A stretch of 45,424 nt of DNA from Desulfoscipio geothermicus DSM 3669. GTDB taxonomy: Bacteria > Bacillota > Desulfotomaculia > Desulfotomaculales > Desulfallaceae. Each line of letters begins with the position of its first letter. Position 1 is the stretch's first letter. The translations under genes and the position numbers were made by a program. Shown piece after piece: positions 22,253 through 29,924 of the stretch. A model generated the notes under the pieces. The model made no database searches, was not told where the DNA came from, and saw only the letters and a list, made by a program, of their open reading frames with translations. The stretch spans positions 1 through 45,424 of the forward strand of contig NZ_FOYM01000031.1 in assembly GCF_900115975.1 (NCBI RefSeq), in the 5' to 3' direction.

Positions 22253-25026
22253 AGCACGGCGGCGCAGCGGGGGCAGGTTTCGGGATGGTCGGTGTCCCGG
22301 CCGACATCCTCGTGGTACATCCAGCAGCGTGCGCATTTGACGCCCGCCGCCCGGGACACTCCCACCGCCAGGCCGGGCACTTCTTCCACGGAGAGCGTGT
22401 TTTCCGTTTTTTCCGGCAGCGGGTGCAAGGTTGCGCCGGACACGATAAACAGCACCGCCAGATCATTCTCAAAGGGCCTGACAAAACCGGCCACCTTTTC
22501 ATCCACGTATAAGTGCACCCTGGCTTCCAGGGAGTTGCCGATCACTTTCTCCTGCCGCGCCTTTTCCAGGGCCCGGGTGACCACGCCGCGAATTTTCATC
22601 AGCCGGCCCCACTTTTCTTCCAAAGCCACGTCCAGGTAGCGGTCATCGGGCTCGGGCATGTCGGTCAGCTGCACGCTTTCCGGCGCCCCCTCGGTTTTGG
22701 GCACGTAACGCCACATTTCCTCCGTGGTAAAGGCCAGGATGGGTGCCAGCAGGCGCACCAGGGCGTGCAGCGCCTCATACATCACCGTCTGGGCCGACCG
22801 GCGAATGGCGGAATCCGCCTTTTCGCAGTACAGCCGGTCTTTGATAATGTCCAGGTACTGGGCGCTCATGTCCACCGTGCAGAAATGGTGTATGGCATGG
22901 TAAACCACATGGTATTCGTAATTGCGGTAAGCCGCCAGCACACGCTCGATGAGCCGGTGCAGCTTTAACATCGCATACCGGTCCAGTTCCGGCATTTTTT
23001 CATATGATACGGCGTCTTTTTCCGGGGCAAAGTCATAAAGGTTGCCCATCATGAACCGGCAGGTGTTCCTGATCTTCCGGTAAGCTTCAGTCAATTGCTT
23101 GAGAATGCCCTGGGAAACCGCCAGGTCTCCCCGGTAATCCGCCGAAGACACCCACAGGCGCAATATGTCTGCGCCCATTTGCTTGATCACTTTAAGCGGG
23201 TCCACCACGTTACCCAGGGATTTGCTCATTTTACGCCCGTTTTCATCCACCACGAACCCGTGGGTGAGTACCGCCCGGTAAGGGGCCTGCCCCGTCACCG
23301 CCACCGAAGTGCTCAGGGACGAGTTGAACCAGCCGCGATGCTGGTCGCTGCCCTCCAGGTACAGGTCGGCCGGCCAATGCAGTTCGGGCCATTTTTCCGG
23401 TTCGTCCAGCACGGCCAAGTGGCTGGAACCGCTGTCAAACCACACATCCATGATGTCGGTTTCCTTGGTAAACTCCCCGGCCCCGCACGCCGGGCAAGTC
23501 AGCCCCTCCGGCACCAGGTCCGCGGCCTCCCGGGCGAACCACACGTCCGAACCATGTTCCCGGAACAGCTTTTGCAAATGGCTGATAGTCAGGTCATTGA
23601 TGATTTCCTTGCCGCAGGCCCCGCAGTAAAAGATGGGGATGGGCACGCCCCAGGTGCGCTGGCGTGATACGCACCAGTCACCCCGGTTGGCCACCATGTT
23701 GTGGATTCTGTCCCGGCCCCAGGCGGGAATCCAGCGCACCTTGTCAATTTCCTCCAGGGCCGCTTGCCGGAAGCCCTCAATAGAAGCGAACCACTGCTCG
23801 GTGGCCCGGAAGAACACCGGATTCTTGCAGCGCCAGCAATGCGGGTACTGGTGGCTGATCTTGTCCGCCTTGATAAGCACACCGGTTTCCCGCAGCGTGT
23901 CCAGGATGCCCGCGTTGGCCTCGTGGTACACCTGGCCGGCAAATTTACCGGCCTCGTCGGTGAACCGGCCCCGGCCGTCCACCGGGGACAGTATGGGCAG
24001 GTTGTATTTCAGCCCCACCAGGTAGTCCTCGTGACCGTGCCCCGGCGCGGTGTGCACGCAGCCGGTGCCGGCCTCCAGAGTGACGTGGTCGCCCAGAATA
24101 AGCACTGATTCCCGATCGATGAAGGGATGGCTGCAGGTGATCCCCTCCAGTTCGCTCCCTTTGTATTCACCGAGCACCCGGCCTTCGGACAGGCCGGTTT
24201 CCCGCAAGAAAGCCTCCTGTAATTCCTTGGCAATCAGTAATTTTTGGCCTTCGCTTTCTACAAGGATATAATCAAATTCCGGGTGCAAAGTAATGGCCAG
24301 GTTGGCAATCAGGGTCCAGGGGGTGGTGGTCCAGATGACTACATAAGTGTTATCCTCCGGCAAAACCCCCTTGCCGTCCCGCACGGGAAATTTCACGTAA
24401 ATAGAGGGCGACTTTTTATCGGCGTACTCCACTTCGGCCTCGGCCAGGGCGGTTTCGCAGGCAGCGCACCAGTAAACAGGCTTCAAGCCCTTGTAGATAT
24501 AGCCCCGCTTGGCCATTTCGCCGAATACGCCGATTTGCCGGGCCTCAAAATGGGGCATCAGGGTGAGGTAGGGATGCTCCCAGTCGCCGCGTACACCCAG
24601 GCGTTTGAATTCTTCCTTTTGAATATCCACAAATTTCATGGCGTAATCTTTGCATTTTTGCCTGAATTCCACGGCGTCCACGGCGTGCCGGTTGATGCCC
24701 AGGTTTTTGATGGCCTGCTGTTCAATGGGCAGCCCGTGGGTATCCCAGCCCGGCACATAGGGGGCATCATAACCGGCCATGGAGTGGAACTTGACCACAA
24801 TATCTTTGAGGACTTTGTTCAGGGTGTGCCCCAGGTGAATATGGCCGTTGGCGTAGGGCGGCCCGTCGTGGAGGATAAACTTGGGTTTGCCGCTGTTTTT
24901 CTGCTGCACTTTGCGGTAAATGTCAATGTCGTCCCAGAATTGCATGATTTCCGGCTCCCGCTGGGGCAGGTTGCCCCGCATGGGAAAGTCGGTTTTGGGC
25001 AGGTTTAACGTTTTTCCGTACTCCAT
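22237..25026 (-). CDS. ileS: Isoleucyl-tRNA synthetase
   Basis: The 929-aa enzyme charges tRNA-Ile. It has the class I HIGH motif as HLGH (64-67) after FILHDGPPYANG, the CP1 editing domain with GWDTHGLPIE nearby, KMSKS (about 598-602) in ENGRKMSKSLGN, a tRNA-binding helical domain, and a C-terminal zinc knuckle (CARCWMYHED, then CPRC). An internal CGACG/CPAC pair is also seen near the middle. ATG 25026 has GAGGTG 9 bases upstream. A T-box leader upstream fits control by uncharged tRNA-Ile. The final GAGC and stop are derived from a family B repeat, so the native tail after the zinc knuckle was replaced. Confidence 0.97.
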   Translation of the reverse strand: MEYGKTLNLPKTDFPMRGNLPQREPEIMQFWDDIDIYRKVQQKNSGKPKFILHDGPPYANGHIHLGHTLNKVLKDIVVKFHSMAGYDAPYVPGWDTHGLPIEQQAIKNLGINRHAVDAVEFRQKCKDYAMKFVDIQKEEFKRLGVRGDWEHPYLTLMPHFEARQIGVFGEMAKRGYIYKGLKPVYWCAACETALAEAEVEYADKKSPSIYVKFPVRDGKGVLPEDNTYVVIWTTTPWTLIANLAITLHPEFDYILVESEGQKLLIAKELQEAFLRETGLSEGRVLGEYKGSELEGITCSHPFIDRESVLILGDHVTLEAGTGCVHTAPGHGHEDYLVGLKYNLPILSPVDGRGRFTDEAGKFAGQVYHEANAGILDTLRETGVLIKADKISHQYPHCWRCKNPVFFRATEQWFASIEGFRQAALEEIDKVRWIPAWGRDRIHNMVANRGDWCVSRQRTWGVPIPIFYCGACGKEIINDLTISHLQKLFREHGSDVWFAREAADLVPEGLTCPACGAGEFTKETDIMDVWFDSGSSHLAVLDEPEKWPELHWPADLYLEGSDQHRGWFNSSLSTSVAVTGQAPYRAVLTHGFVVDENGRKMSKSLGNVVDPLKVIKQMGADILRLWVSSADYRGDLAVSQGILKQLTEAYRKIRNTCRFMMGNLYDFAPEKDAVSYEKMPELDRYAMLKLHRLIERVLAAYRNYEYHVVYHAIHHFCTVDMSAQYLDIIKDRLYCEKADSAIRRSAQTVMYEALHALVRLLAPILAFTTEEMWRYVPKTEGAPESVQLTDMPEPDDRYLDVALEEKWGRLMKIRGVVTRALEKARQEKVIGNSLEARVHLYVDEKVAGFVRPFENDLAVLFIVSGATLHPLPEKTENTLSVEEVPGLAVGVSRAAGVKCARCWMYHEDVGRDTDHPETCPRCAAVLGAGC

Positions 25027-25064
25027 TTTGCTCGACACCTCAATCGTGAAATAGTATCAACAAG

Positions 25065-25119
25065 AAAAAGGGGACAGGTACCTTTTTCAAAAGGCGAAAA
25101 AGGAGCCAGTCCCCTTTTT
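25065..25119. repeat. Family A palindrome A2 inside the ileS leader
   Basis: AAAAAGGGGACAGGTACC and GGAGCCAGTCCCCTTTTT are nearly complementary arms around a short centre. It lies downstream of the T-box terminator and about 40 bases upstream of the ileS start, so every ileS transcript must pass it. Its hairpin with a T-rich 3' arm could act as a second terminator or stabilise the message. Confidence 0.88.
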
Positions 25120-25141
25120 CGCGTATACTTTCCTTGGCATT

Positions 25142-25420
25142 AAAAAAACCGCCCCGTAAAGGGACGGATGTTTTCCGCGTTACCACCCTAATTGGACCGG
25201 TTGCTAAAAATACCGTGATAATCTGGCCACATTTTTAGCCGGACCCTCTTTGATTACCGTTAACGGCGGCTGCCGGACCGGCTTAATCTCCAGCGGATTT
25301 CAGCCGTCGCCTCCCGGGTGATTTTCAGGCGGCTTTACTGTACCCGGTTCGCACCCCGGCCCGGGCTCTCTGAACAGGTCACCGCTTACTCGTCCCGCTC
25401 ATCGGCTTTTACTATAACAA
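25142..25420 (-). promoter_or_regulatory. T-box riboswitch leader of ileS (Ile specifier)
   Basis: On the minus strand the T-box core AGGGTGGTAACGCGG (25175-25189) is followed by CCGTCCC-TTTAC-GGGGCGG and seven T residues (25142-25167), the intrinsic terminator. The CCGTCCC arm can alternatively pair in the antiterminator. Upstream, Stem I features AGTA and AGAGAG are present, and an ATC (25320-25322) in an AAAATCA context fits the isoleucine specifier codon. Uncharged tRNA-Ile is expected to stabilise antitermination and raise ileS expression. The specifier is my reading and not a folded model. Confidence 0.9.
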
Positions 25421-25426
25421 TATAAA

Positions 25427-25455
25427 ATTATATACAAAAAACAATCTGCAGTCAA
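25427..25455 (-). promoter_or_regulatory. SigA promoter of the ileS T-box transcript
   Basis: On the minus strand TTGACT (25450-25455), a 17-base spacer and TATAAT (25427-25432) form a near-perfect housekeeping promoter. Its -35 box overlaps the stop codon of the DUF167 gene, so ileS can be transcribed separately from the upstream cluster. Confidence 0.8.
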
Positions 25456-25739
25456 CCTTGCAGCTTGTCCCGTGCCAAACCGGCGGAGACCCCCGCCACC
25501 CGGACCGTTTTATTGCGCCCGGTAAGGCCGTGGATTATTTCCACATTGCTTTTGGGCACTCCGAACAGGCCGGCCAAAAACTCGCAACAGGCCTTGTTGG
25601 CCGCGCCGTCCACCGGCGGGGCGGTCAGGCGCACTTTGACAGCGCCGTCCATAACGCCGGCCACTTGATTTTTCGCCGCCCGGGGCTGGACCCGTACCTT
25701 GATGGTGACCCCGCCTTTTTCCTCTTTTATGTCAAGCAT
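25452..25739 (-). CDS. DUF167/YggU family protein
   Basis: The 95-aa protein matches the small DUF167 family over its whole length: VRVQPRAAKNQVAG, VKVRLTAPPVDGAANKACCEFLA, VEIIHGLTGRNKTVRV. The fold is known but the function is not. It lies between divIVA and ileS on the same strand, a place where some Firmicutes clusters keep such a gene. The start at ATG 25739 is preceded by GGGTGG. Confidence 0.88.
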   Translation of the reverse strand: MLDIKEEKGGVTIKVRVQPRAAKNQVAGVMDGAVKVRLTAPPVDGAANKACCEFLAGLFGVPKSNVEIIHGLTGRNKTVRVAGVSAGLARDKLQG

Positions 25740-25767
25740 ATTACCACCCGAAAAGCGTCGTTATTGC

Positions 25768-26400
25768 CTACGCGCTCTCGCCGGCTGCTTGCTCCGGCTC
25801 ACTGTCATCCCGGGATTCTTCCTCCTGGTCGGTTTTGGCAGTGGCCGCTTCCAGCCAGCCCGGTCCGATTTTGTTCATCAATTCCCGGGCTTCCTCCTCC
25901 TGGCCGTCCAGCAAGCTGAGCTGCGCTTCCAAGAAGGACCGGAATTTTACCCGGAACATGTGCACCTGTTTTTCCAGAAACCGGTATTCTTCCATAATCG
26001 CCCGCACCCGGTCCTCGGCTTCGGCAATTCTGTACCGCGCCCGCTCCCGCGCTTCCTGCAGCGCGCGCCCTGATCTGTCTTCAGCCTCGCCGATTATTTT
26101 TTCGGCCTGCAGCCGGGCCTCCTCCAGCAGCACACCGGCTTCCTTGCGGGCATTTTTCAGTAAATCTTCGGCATTTTTTTGCGCCATGATGACAGCGTCT
26201 TTAATGGTTTTCTCCATTTCCTGGTAGCGCACCCTGGCCGCTTCGCTGGCCTCCAGCTTTTCTTTCAAGGACTGGTTTTCCATGTAAATGGTTTCATAAC
26301 TCTGCACCAGTTGGTCCAAAAACCCGTCCACTTCTTCTTCGTTATAACCCCGAAACGAGCGTTTGAATTCTTTTTTCTGTATGTCCAAGGGAGTGAGCAC
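25768..26400 (-). CDS. divIVA: DivIVA-type cell division/polarity protein
   Basis: The 210-aa product begins MLTPLDIQKKEFKRSFRGYN and continues EEEVDGFLDQLVQSYE, the conserved DivIVA lipid-binding N-terminal domain. Long Glu/Ala/Arg-rich coiled coils follow to about residue 180 and the tail is acidic. DivIVA binds curved membrane at poles and septa and recruits division or sporulation partners. GTG 26400 is the likely start because the N-terminus then aligns with the family; GGAGG lies 13 bases upstream, a little far. It belongs to the sepF-proC-yggT-ylmH cluster and is separated from ylmH by a family B palindrome. Confidence 0.9.
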   Translation of the reverse strand: MLTPLDIQKKEFKRSFRGYNEEEVDGFLDQLVQSYETIYMENQSLKEKLEASEAARVRYQEMEKTIKDAVIMAQKNAEDLLKNARKEAGVLLEEARLQAEKIIGEAEDRSGRALQEARERARYRIAEAEDRVRAIMEEYRFLEKQVHMFRVKFRSFLEAQLSLLDGQEEEARELMNKIGPGWLEAATAKTDQEEESRDDSEPEQAAGESA

Positions 26401-26462
26401 GTTAAAAAAAGCACCTCCGTGAAGGCTTATTCGAAAAAATGCAAGCTGCTTGCCCAACCCTT

Positions 26463-26523
26463 GGTGCCGGGTGTTGAAAGTTGAAAGTGTACCATTAACT
26501 TTCAGCTTTCAACACCCGGCACC
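26463..26523. repeat. Family B palindrome B3
   Basis: GGTGCCGGGTGTTGAAAG and CTTTCAACACCCGGCACC form near-perfect arms around a short centre containing a further TTGAAAG/CTTTCAG pair. It lies between ylmH and divIVA, inside the same transcription unit. Confidence 0.9.
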
Positions 26524-26531
26524 GGAGGGTG

Positions 26532-27317
26532 CTATCTGTACCGCCGCAGCAGCACGTTGAGGCGACCTTTTTTGGTTTGGCCGCCGGTTTCCGCCACTTC
26601 CACCCGGCCCCGGCCCCGGGCCGATATCACATCTCCGGGCTTGACCGCGGCGGAAGGGTCCAGGCGGGGACGCCAGTTCAAATAAATTTTGCCGGCGGCT
26701 ATTTCCCGGGCCATTTTACTTCTGGACAGGCCGAACCCGTGCGCGGCCACCGCATCCAGGCGCAGGGACTGCACTGTAACCTTGATTTCCCGGTATTCCC
26801 GGGGCGGGGGCTCCAGTTCTTCCCGGGCAATTTCCCGTACAGTCACCCCGACCCGGCCCACGGCGGTAAGCCCGGCGGTTATATAAGGGGCCACCTCGGC
26901 GGCCACAATAACCTGGGCACCGTTTTCACCCACCAGGATATCTCCCAGCTTTTCCCGGCGCAGCCCCAGGCCGAGCAGCGCCCCCAGGTAATCGCGGTGG
27001 GTGACGTTTTGAAAACGAAAGTTGCCCTGCACCGCCAGAAATGACAGCCAGGCATCCTCCGCCGCGCCATCCATGTAATCCCGGCAAATCAAAACCCGCG
27101 ACCGTTCCGCCGCGGGATATCCACCGTCAACCCGGACCGCCAAGTCGGGGTAAGTTTCCACGACCCGGGCAATCAAACCGCAGCGATAAGGGTCGTAAAA
27201 GTCGGTAACCTGAGGCCGGTGGGTTTTCAGTGCCGTTTCCGCATGATCCAGCGCCCGGGCCAGAATTTCCCTGTCTTCCGGAGAGGTTGCCGCATCCAGC
27301 AACTTCCCAGGGTTCAT
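26532..27317 (-). CDS. ylmH: YlmH-type S4 RNA-binding protein
   Basis: The 261-aa protein has the YlmH layout: an N-terminal region with FYDPYRCGLIARVV and NFRFQNVTHRDYLGALLGLGLRREKLGD, and a C-terminal S4 domain (about residues 180-245; VQSLRLDAVAAHGFGLSRSK, AAGKIYLNW). YlmH homologues bind the ribosome and take part in rescue of obstructed large subunits. It sits between yggT (19 bases upstream) and divIVA, as in other Firmicutes. All key S4 residues appear present. Confidence 0.9.
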   Translation of the reverse strand: MNPGKLLDAATSPEDREILARALDHAETALKTHRPQVTDFYDPYRCGLIARVVETYPDLAVRVDGGYPAAERSRVLICRDYMDGAAEDAWLSFLAVQGNFRFQNVTHRDYLGALLGLGLRREKLGDILVGENGAQVIVAAEVAPYITAGLTAVGRVGVTVREIAREELEPPPREYREIKVTVQSLRLDAVAAHGFGLSRSKMAREIAAGKIYLNWRPRLDPSAAVKPGDVISARGRGRVEVAETGGQTKKGRLNVLLRRYR

Positions 27318-27336
27318 ATTCGATCACCCCGCAGCT

Positions 27337-27609
27337 TTAATAAATACCGATAGAATGCAGCAACCGGATAATCAATGTGCCCAGCAGTTTAAGAGCAAAA
27401 AAGGCCGCTATGGGTGATATGTCAATCATGCCGATGGGCGGTATAATCCGCCGGAAAAAGCCCAACACCGGCTCGGTGGTTTCATAAATAAACCTGACCA
27501 CCGGCTGGTAGGGATTTACCCTGACCCAGGAAAGAATGATGCGGATAAATATCAGCCAGGTATATACCTCAATGGCATAATAAACTACTGTCGTTGCACC
27601 TATATTCAT
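27337..27609 (-). CDS. YggT/YlmG family membrane protein
   Basis: The 90-aa protein has two hydrophobic segments (about 8-28 and 65-84) separated by the family motif ILSWVRVNPYQPVVRF and PVLGFFRRIIPPIGMIDISP. YggT proteins are linked to cell shape, osmotic tolerance and division-site membranes. It is the ylmG position of the cluster, downstream of proC and upstream of ylmH. Confidence 0.9.
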   Translation of the reverse strand: MNIGATTVVYYAIEVYTWLIFIRIILSWVRVNPYQPVVRFIYETTEPVLGFFRRIIPPIGMIDISPIAAFFALKLLGTLIIRLLHSIGIY

Positions 27610-27625
27610 AAGTCACCCCGCTAGG

Positions 27626-28450
27626 TTAGTTGTTGTCGCCGGACAGCTGGCGGGACCGCCGGCAGGCATTTTCCACCGCCCGCCCCAGGACGGCGCGTAA
27701 CCCGCCTTCTTCCAAAGCAAAAAGTCCTTCAATGGTTGTTCCGCCGGGGGTGGTCACCATGTCTTTGAGCACGCCGGGGTGCCGTTCCGTTTCCAGGATC
27801 ATTCGGGCGGCGCCCAGCATGGTCTGGGCCGCCAGGGTAAGGGACACATCGCGCGGCAGCCCCACACGCACTCCGGCGTCGGCCAGCGCCTCGGCTATAA
27901 CATACATATATGCCGGTCCGCTGCCGCTTAGTCCGGTTACCGCGTCCATTAAATCTTCCCGCACCGGTATCGCCCGGCCCACAACCCCGAAAACGGCGCG
28001 GGCCAATTCCAGGTGCTCCCCGGTCGCCCACCGACCGCGGCAAACCGCAGTAGCCGCTGCACCGACCAACGCCGGGGTGTTGGGCATCGCCCGCACCACG
28101 GGCACATTGACGGAGAAAAATTTTTCTATATATGCAGTGGGTACGCCCGCCGCAACAGAGATAACTATTTGTTTTTCGCTTAATTGTCCCCCGATTTCAC
28201 CCAGCACTTCGCCAATAACAAAGGGTTTAACGGCCAGAACAACAATATCCGCCCCGGCAACCAGGGCGGTATTGTCCGGGGTAACCGCCACGCCTAATTT
28301 CTCCCGCAAATATTCCCTGCGCTCCGCGTTGACGTCGCTGACCCGGATTTTTTCCGGCGCCACCAGCCCTGCACCGGTTACCCCGGCCACCAGGGCTTCC
28401 GCAATGGCACCTCCCCCGATAAACCCAAAGTTGTATTCCCCTACAGGCAT
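27626..28450 (-). CDS. proC: Pyrroline-5-carboxylate reductase
   Basis: The 274-aa enzyme makes the last step of proline synthesis, reducing pyrroline-5-carboxylate with NAD(P)H. It shows the Rossmann motif GFIGGGAIAEAL (residues 8-19), ADIVVLAVKP, the VVRAMPNTPALVG segment, and the C-terminal signature TGLSGSGPAYMYVIAEALADAG with VTTPGGTTIEGL. ATG 28450 has AAAGGA upstream. It is placed between sepF and yggT, a frequent arrangement in Gram-positive ylm clusters. Confidence 0.95.
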   Translation of the reverse strand: MPVGEYNFGFIGGGAIAEALVAGVTGAGLVAPEKIRVSDVNAERREYLREKLGVAVTPDNTALVAGADIVVLAVKPFVIGEVLGEIGGQLSEKQIVISVAAGVPTAYIEKFFSVNVPVVRAMPNTPALVGAAATAVCRGRWATGEHLELARAVFGVVGRAIPVREDLMDAVTGLSGSGPAYMYVIAEALADAGVRVGLPRDVSLTLAAQTMLGAARMILETERHPGVLKDMVTTPGGTTIEGLFALEEGGLRAVLGRAVENACRRSRQLSGDNN

Positions 28451-28472
28451 AATTCAAGCATCCTTTCATCCA

Positions 28473-28928
28473 CTATTTCATCCAGGCGAAAATACCCTTA
28501 TCCTTATCCTGATTTACGGCCTCGTTTTCAATATCAACGTTACTGGGGACAAAGAGGAAAATACCCTTGCCCACCTTTTGCATGCTGCCGTCCAATGCGT
28601 AAGTGGCACCGCTGACGAAATCCACCACCCGTTTGGCCAGACCGGGCTCAGCCTGTTCCAGGTTGATAATGACCGGCCGCCTGTTTTTCAGATTGTCCGC
28701 AATACCTTGCACATCGTCAAAACTGGTGGGTTCCACCACCGTCACCCGCATCTGGCGCTGTGCATGCAAGCTCACTACCTGCCCTTTGTTTTTTTTGGGC
28801 TTGGCCGGTAAACCTTTGCTTTCTTCGGTAATATGTTCCCCCTGCTCCCTGCCCTCATCCACCGGTTCTTCCTCAAACCCCATAAAAGTCAATACCCTGT
28901 CCATAAACCTGCTTGACAAATCGCCCAC
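28473..28928 (-). CDS. sepF: SepF cell division protein
   Basis: The 151-aa product has a membrane-binding N-terminal helix (FMDRVLTFMGFEEE), an acidic linker and a C-terminal DUF552 fold (about 60-148): VTVVEPTSFDDVQGIADNL, RPVIINLEQAEPGLAKRVVD, GATYALDGSMQKVGKGIFLF. SepF anchors FtsZ to the membrane and shapes the septum. GTG 28928 is taken as start; ATG 28904, beginning MDRVL, is possible. The gene opens the sepF-proC-yggT-ylmH-divIVA run, with a palindrome-rich island directly upstream. Confidence 0.93.
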   Translation of the reverse strand: MGDLSSRFMDRVLTFMGFEEEPVDEGREQGEHITEESKGLPAKPKKNKGQVVSLHAQRQMRVTVVEPTSFDDVQGIADNLKNRRPVIINLEQAEPGLAKRVVDFVSGATYALDGSMQKVGKGIFLFVPSNVDIENEAVNQDKDKGIFAWMK

Positions 28929-28944
28929 CCCTTCTTAATGAGGA

Positions 28945-29242
28945 TGTTCGAAAAGGCGCGCGCTAAGGGAACTGCTTATAGCGCACCTTTCCAGCTACGT
29001 TGGCTCGGCTTTTGCGGTGCTAACGTATTATATATTACGCTCCGCTCTCTAATTGGGGACATTCCCTAAAAGGGTGTGTCCCCTTTCCTTAAATGCCTTC
29101 GCCGCCTTGATAGGTGCCAGGTGTTGAAAGTTGAAAAATCTTTGATTTTCAACTTTCAACACCTGGCACCAAAGCCGACTACCCCGACTTGGCAAACTTT
29201 GCTCAAGTGCTGCACTAGTACCTACATGCTCCTTTTCGAACA
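28945..29242. mobile_element. About 298-bp island with perfect 12-bp terminal inverted repeats, holding nested palindromes
   Basis: TGTTCGAAAAGG (28945-28956) and CCTTTTCGAACA (29231-29242) are perfect inverted repeats. Inside lie a hairpin with GCGCTA/TAGCGC near 28958-28982, a family A-like hairpin GGGGACA...TGTCCCC (29055-29083) and a full family B palindrome (29113-29170). No gene is visible. It separates sepF from yggS, adjacent genes in related clusters. A MITE-like element that collected other repeats is the simplest reading. Confidence 0.55.
29113..29170. repeat. Family B palindrome B4
   Basis: GGTGCCAGGTGTTGAAAG and CTTTCAACACCTGGCACC are perfect arms, continued inward by TTGAAAA/TTTTCAA. 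The arms carry the paired changes CAGG/CCTG compared with the other copies, so the pairing has been kept by compensatory change. Confidence 0.9.
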
Positions 29243-29247
29243 CTTAC

Positions 29248-29913
29248 TTAATATATGCGGGAACCGAAGAGCACTGTGCCCAGGCGCAGCATGTCGGCGC
29301 CCTCTTCCACCGCCACTTCAAAATCATTGGTCATACCCATGGAAAGGTGTTTTAAATTAAACTTTTGGGCCAAAAGCCGTAGTTCCCGAAAAAAAGGCCT
29401 GACCTCTTCAGGGTTATCAACATAGGGAGCTATGGTCATCAGACCCTTTACCGCCACATTCGGCAAATCCGCAAGGGCCGCCAGAAAATCTGGCAGTTCG
29501 CCGGAACTCAGCCCGAACTTGCTCTTTTCTCCGGAGGTATTGACCTGCACCAGCACCGGCATTTTAACGCCGAGTTTACCGGCGCGCCGGTCGATCTCCT
29601 CGGCGAGGTTCCACCGGTCCAACGAATGGATTAATTCCACTCGCCCCATTATGTATTTCACCTTGTTGGTCTGCAGGTGGCCGATCATGTGCCAGCGTAC
29701 TTCCGGCGGCAGCTCGGTCATTTTTCCCGTCATTTCCCGGACCCGGTTCTCTCCCAGGTCAACAATCCCCGCGTCCACAACCTCTTTGATTTCAGGGACC
29801 TGTACCTGTTTGGTTACGGCAATTATTTTTATCTGTGCCGGATCGCGACCCGCCCGCGCGGCAGCCGCGTTAATCCTCTCCTGTACCTGCTGCAAGTTTT
29901 CCCGTACACCCAA
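29248..29913 (-). CDS. yggS: YggS family PLP homeostasis protein
   Basis: The 221-aa protein is a single-domain PLP-binding TIM barrel. The PLP lysine lies in KIIAVTKQ (K35). IVDLGENRVREM, RWHMIGHLQTNKVKY, MGMTNDFEVAVEEGADMLRLG and the terminal FGSRIY are family signatures. It buffers free PLP and affects amino acid metabolism. It is the ylmE position of the cluster. The next gene downstream, sepF, is separated by a 298-bp island. The HlyD-like gene lies 11 bases upstream. Confidence 0.94.
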   Translation of the reverse strand: MGVRENLQQVQERINAAAARAGRDPAQIKIIAVTKQVQVPEIKEVVDAGIVDLGENRVREMTGKMTELPPEVRWHMIGHLQTNKVKYIMGRVELIHSLDRWNLAEEIDRRAGKLGVKMPVLVQVNTSGEKSKFGLSSGELPDFLAALADLPNVAVKGLMTIAPYVDNPEEVRPFFRELRLLAQKFNLKHLSMGMTNDFEVAVEEGADMLRLGTVLFGSRIY

Positions 29914-29924
29914 ATTATCATCCC

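Noticed and set aside
27630-28811. Plus-strand frame of 393 codons across proC and sepF
   Set aside because: It runs antisense through two well-supported genes and is rich in Ser, Ala and Thr without recognisable motifs.
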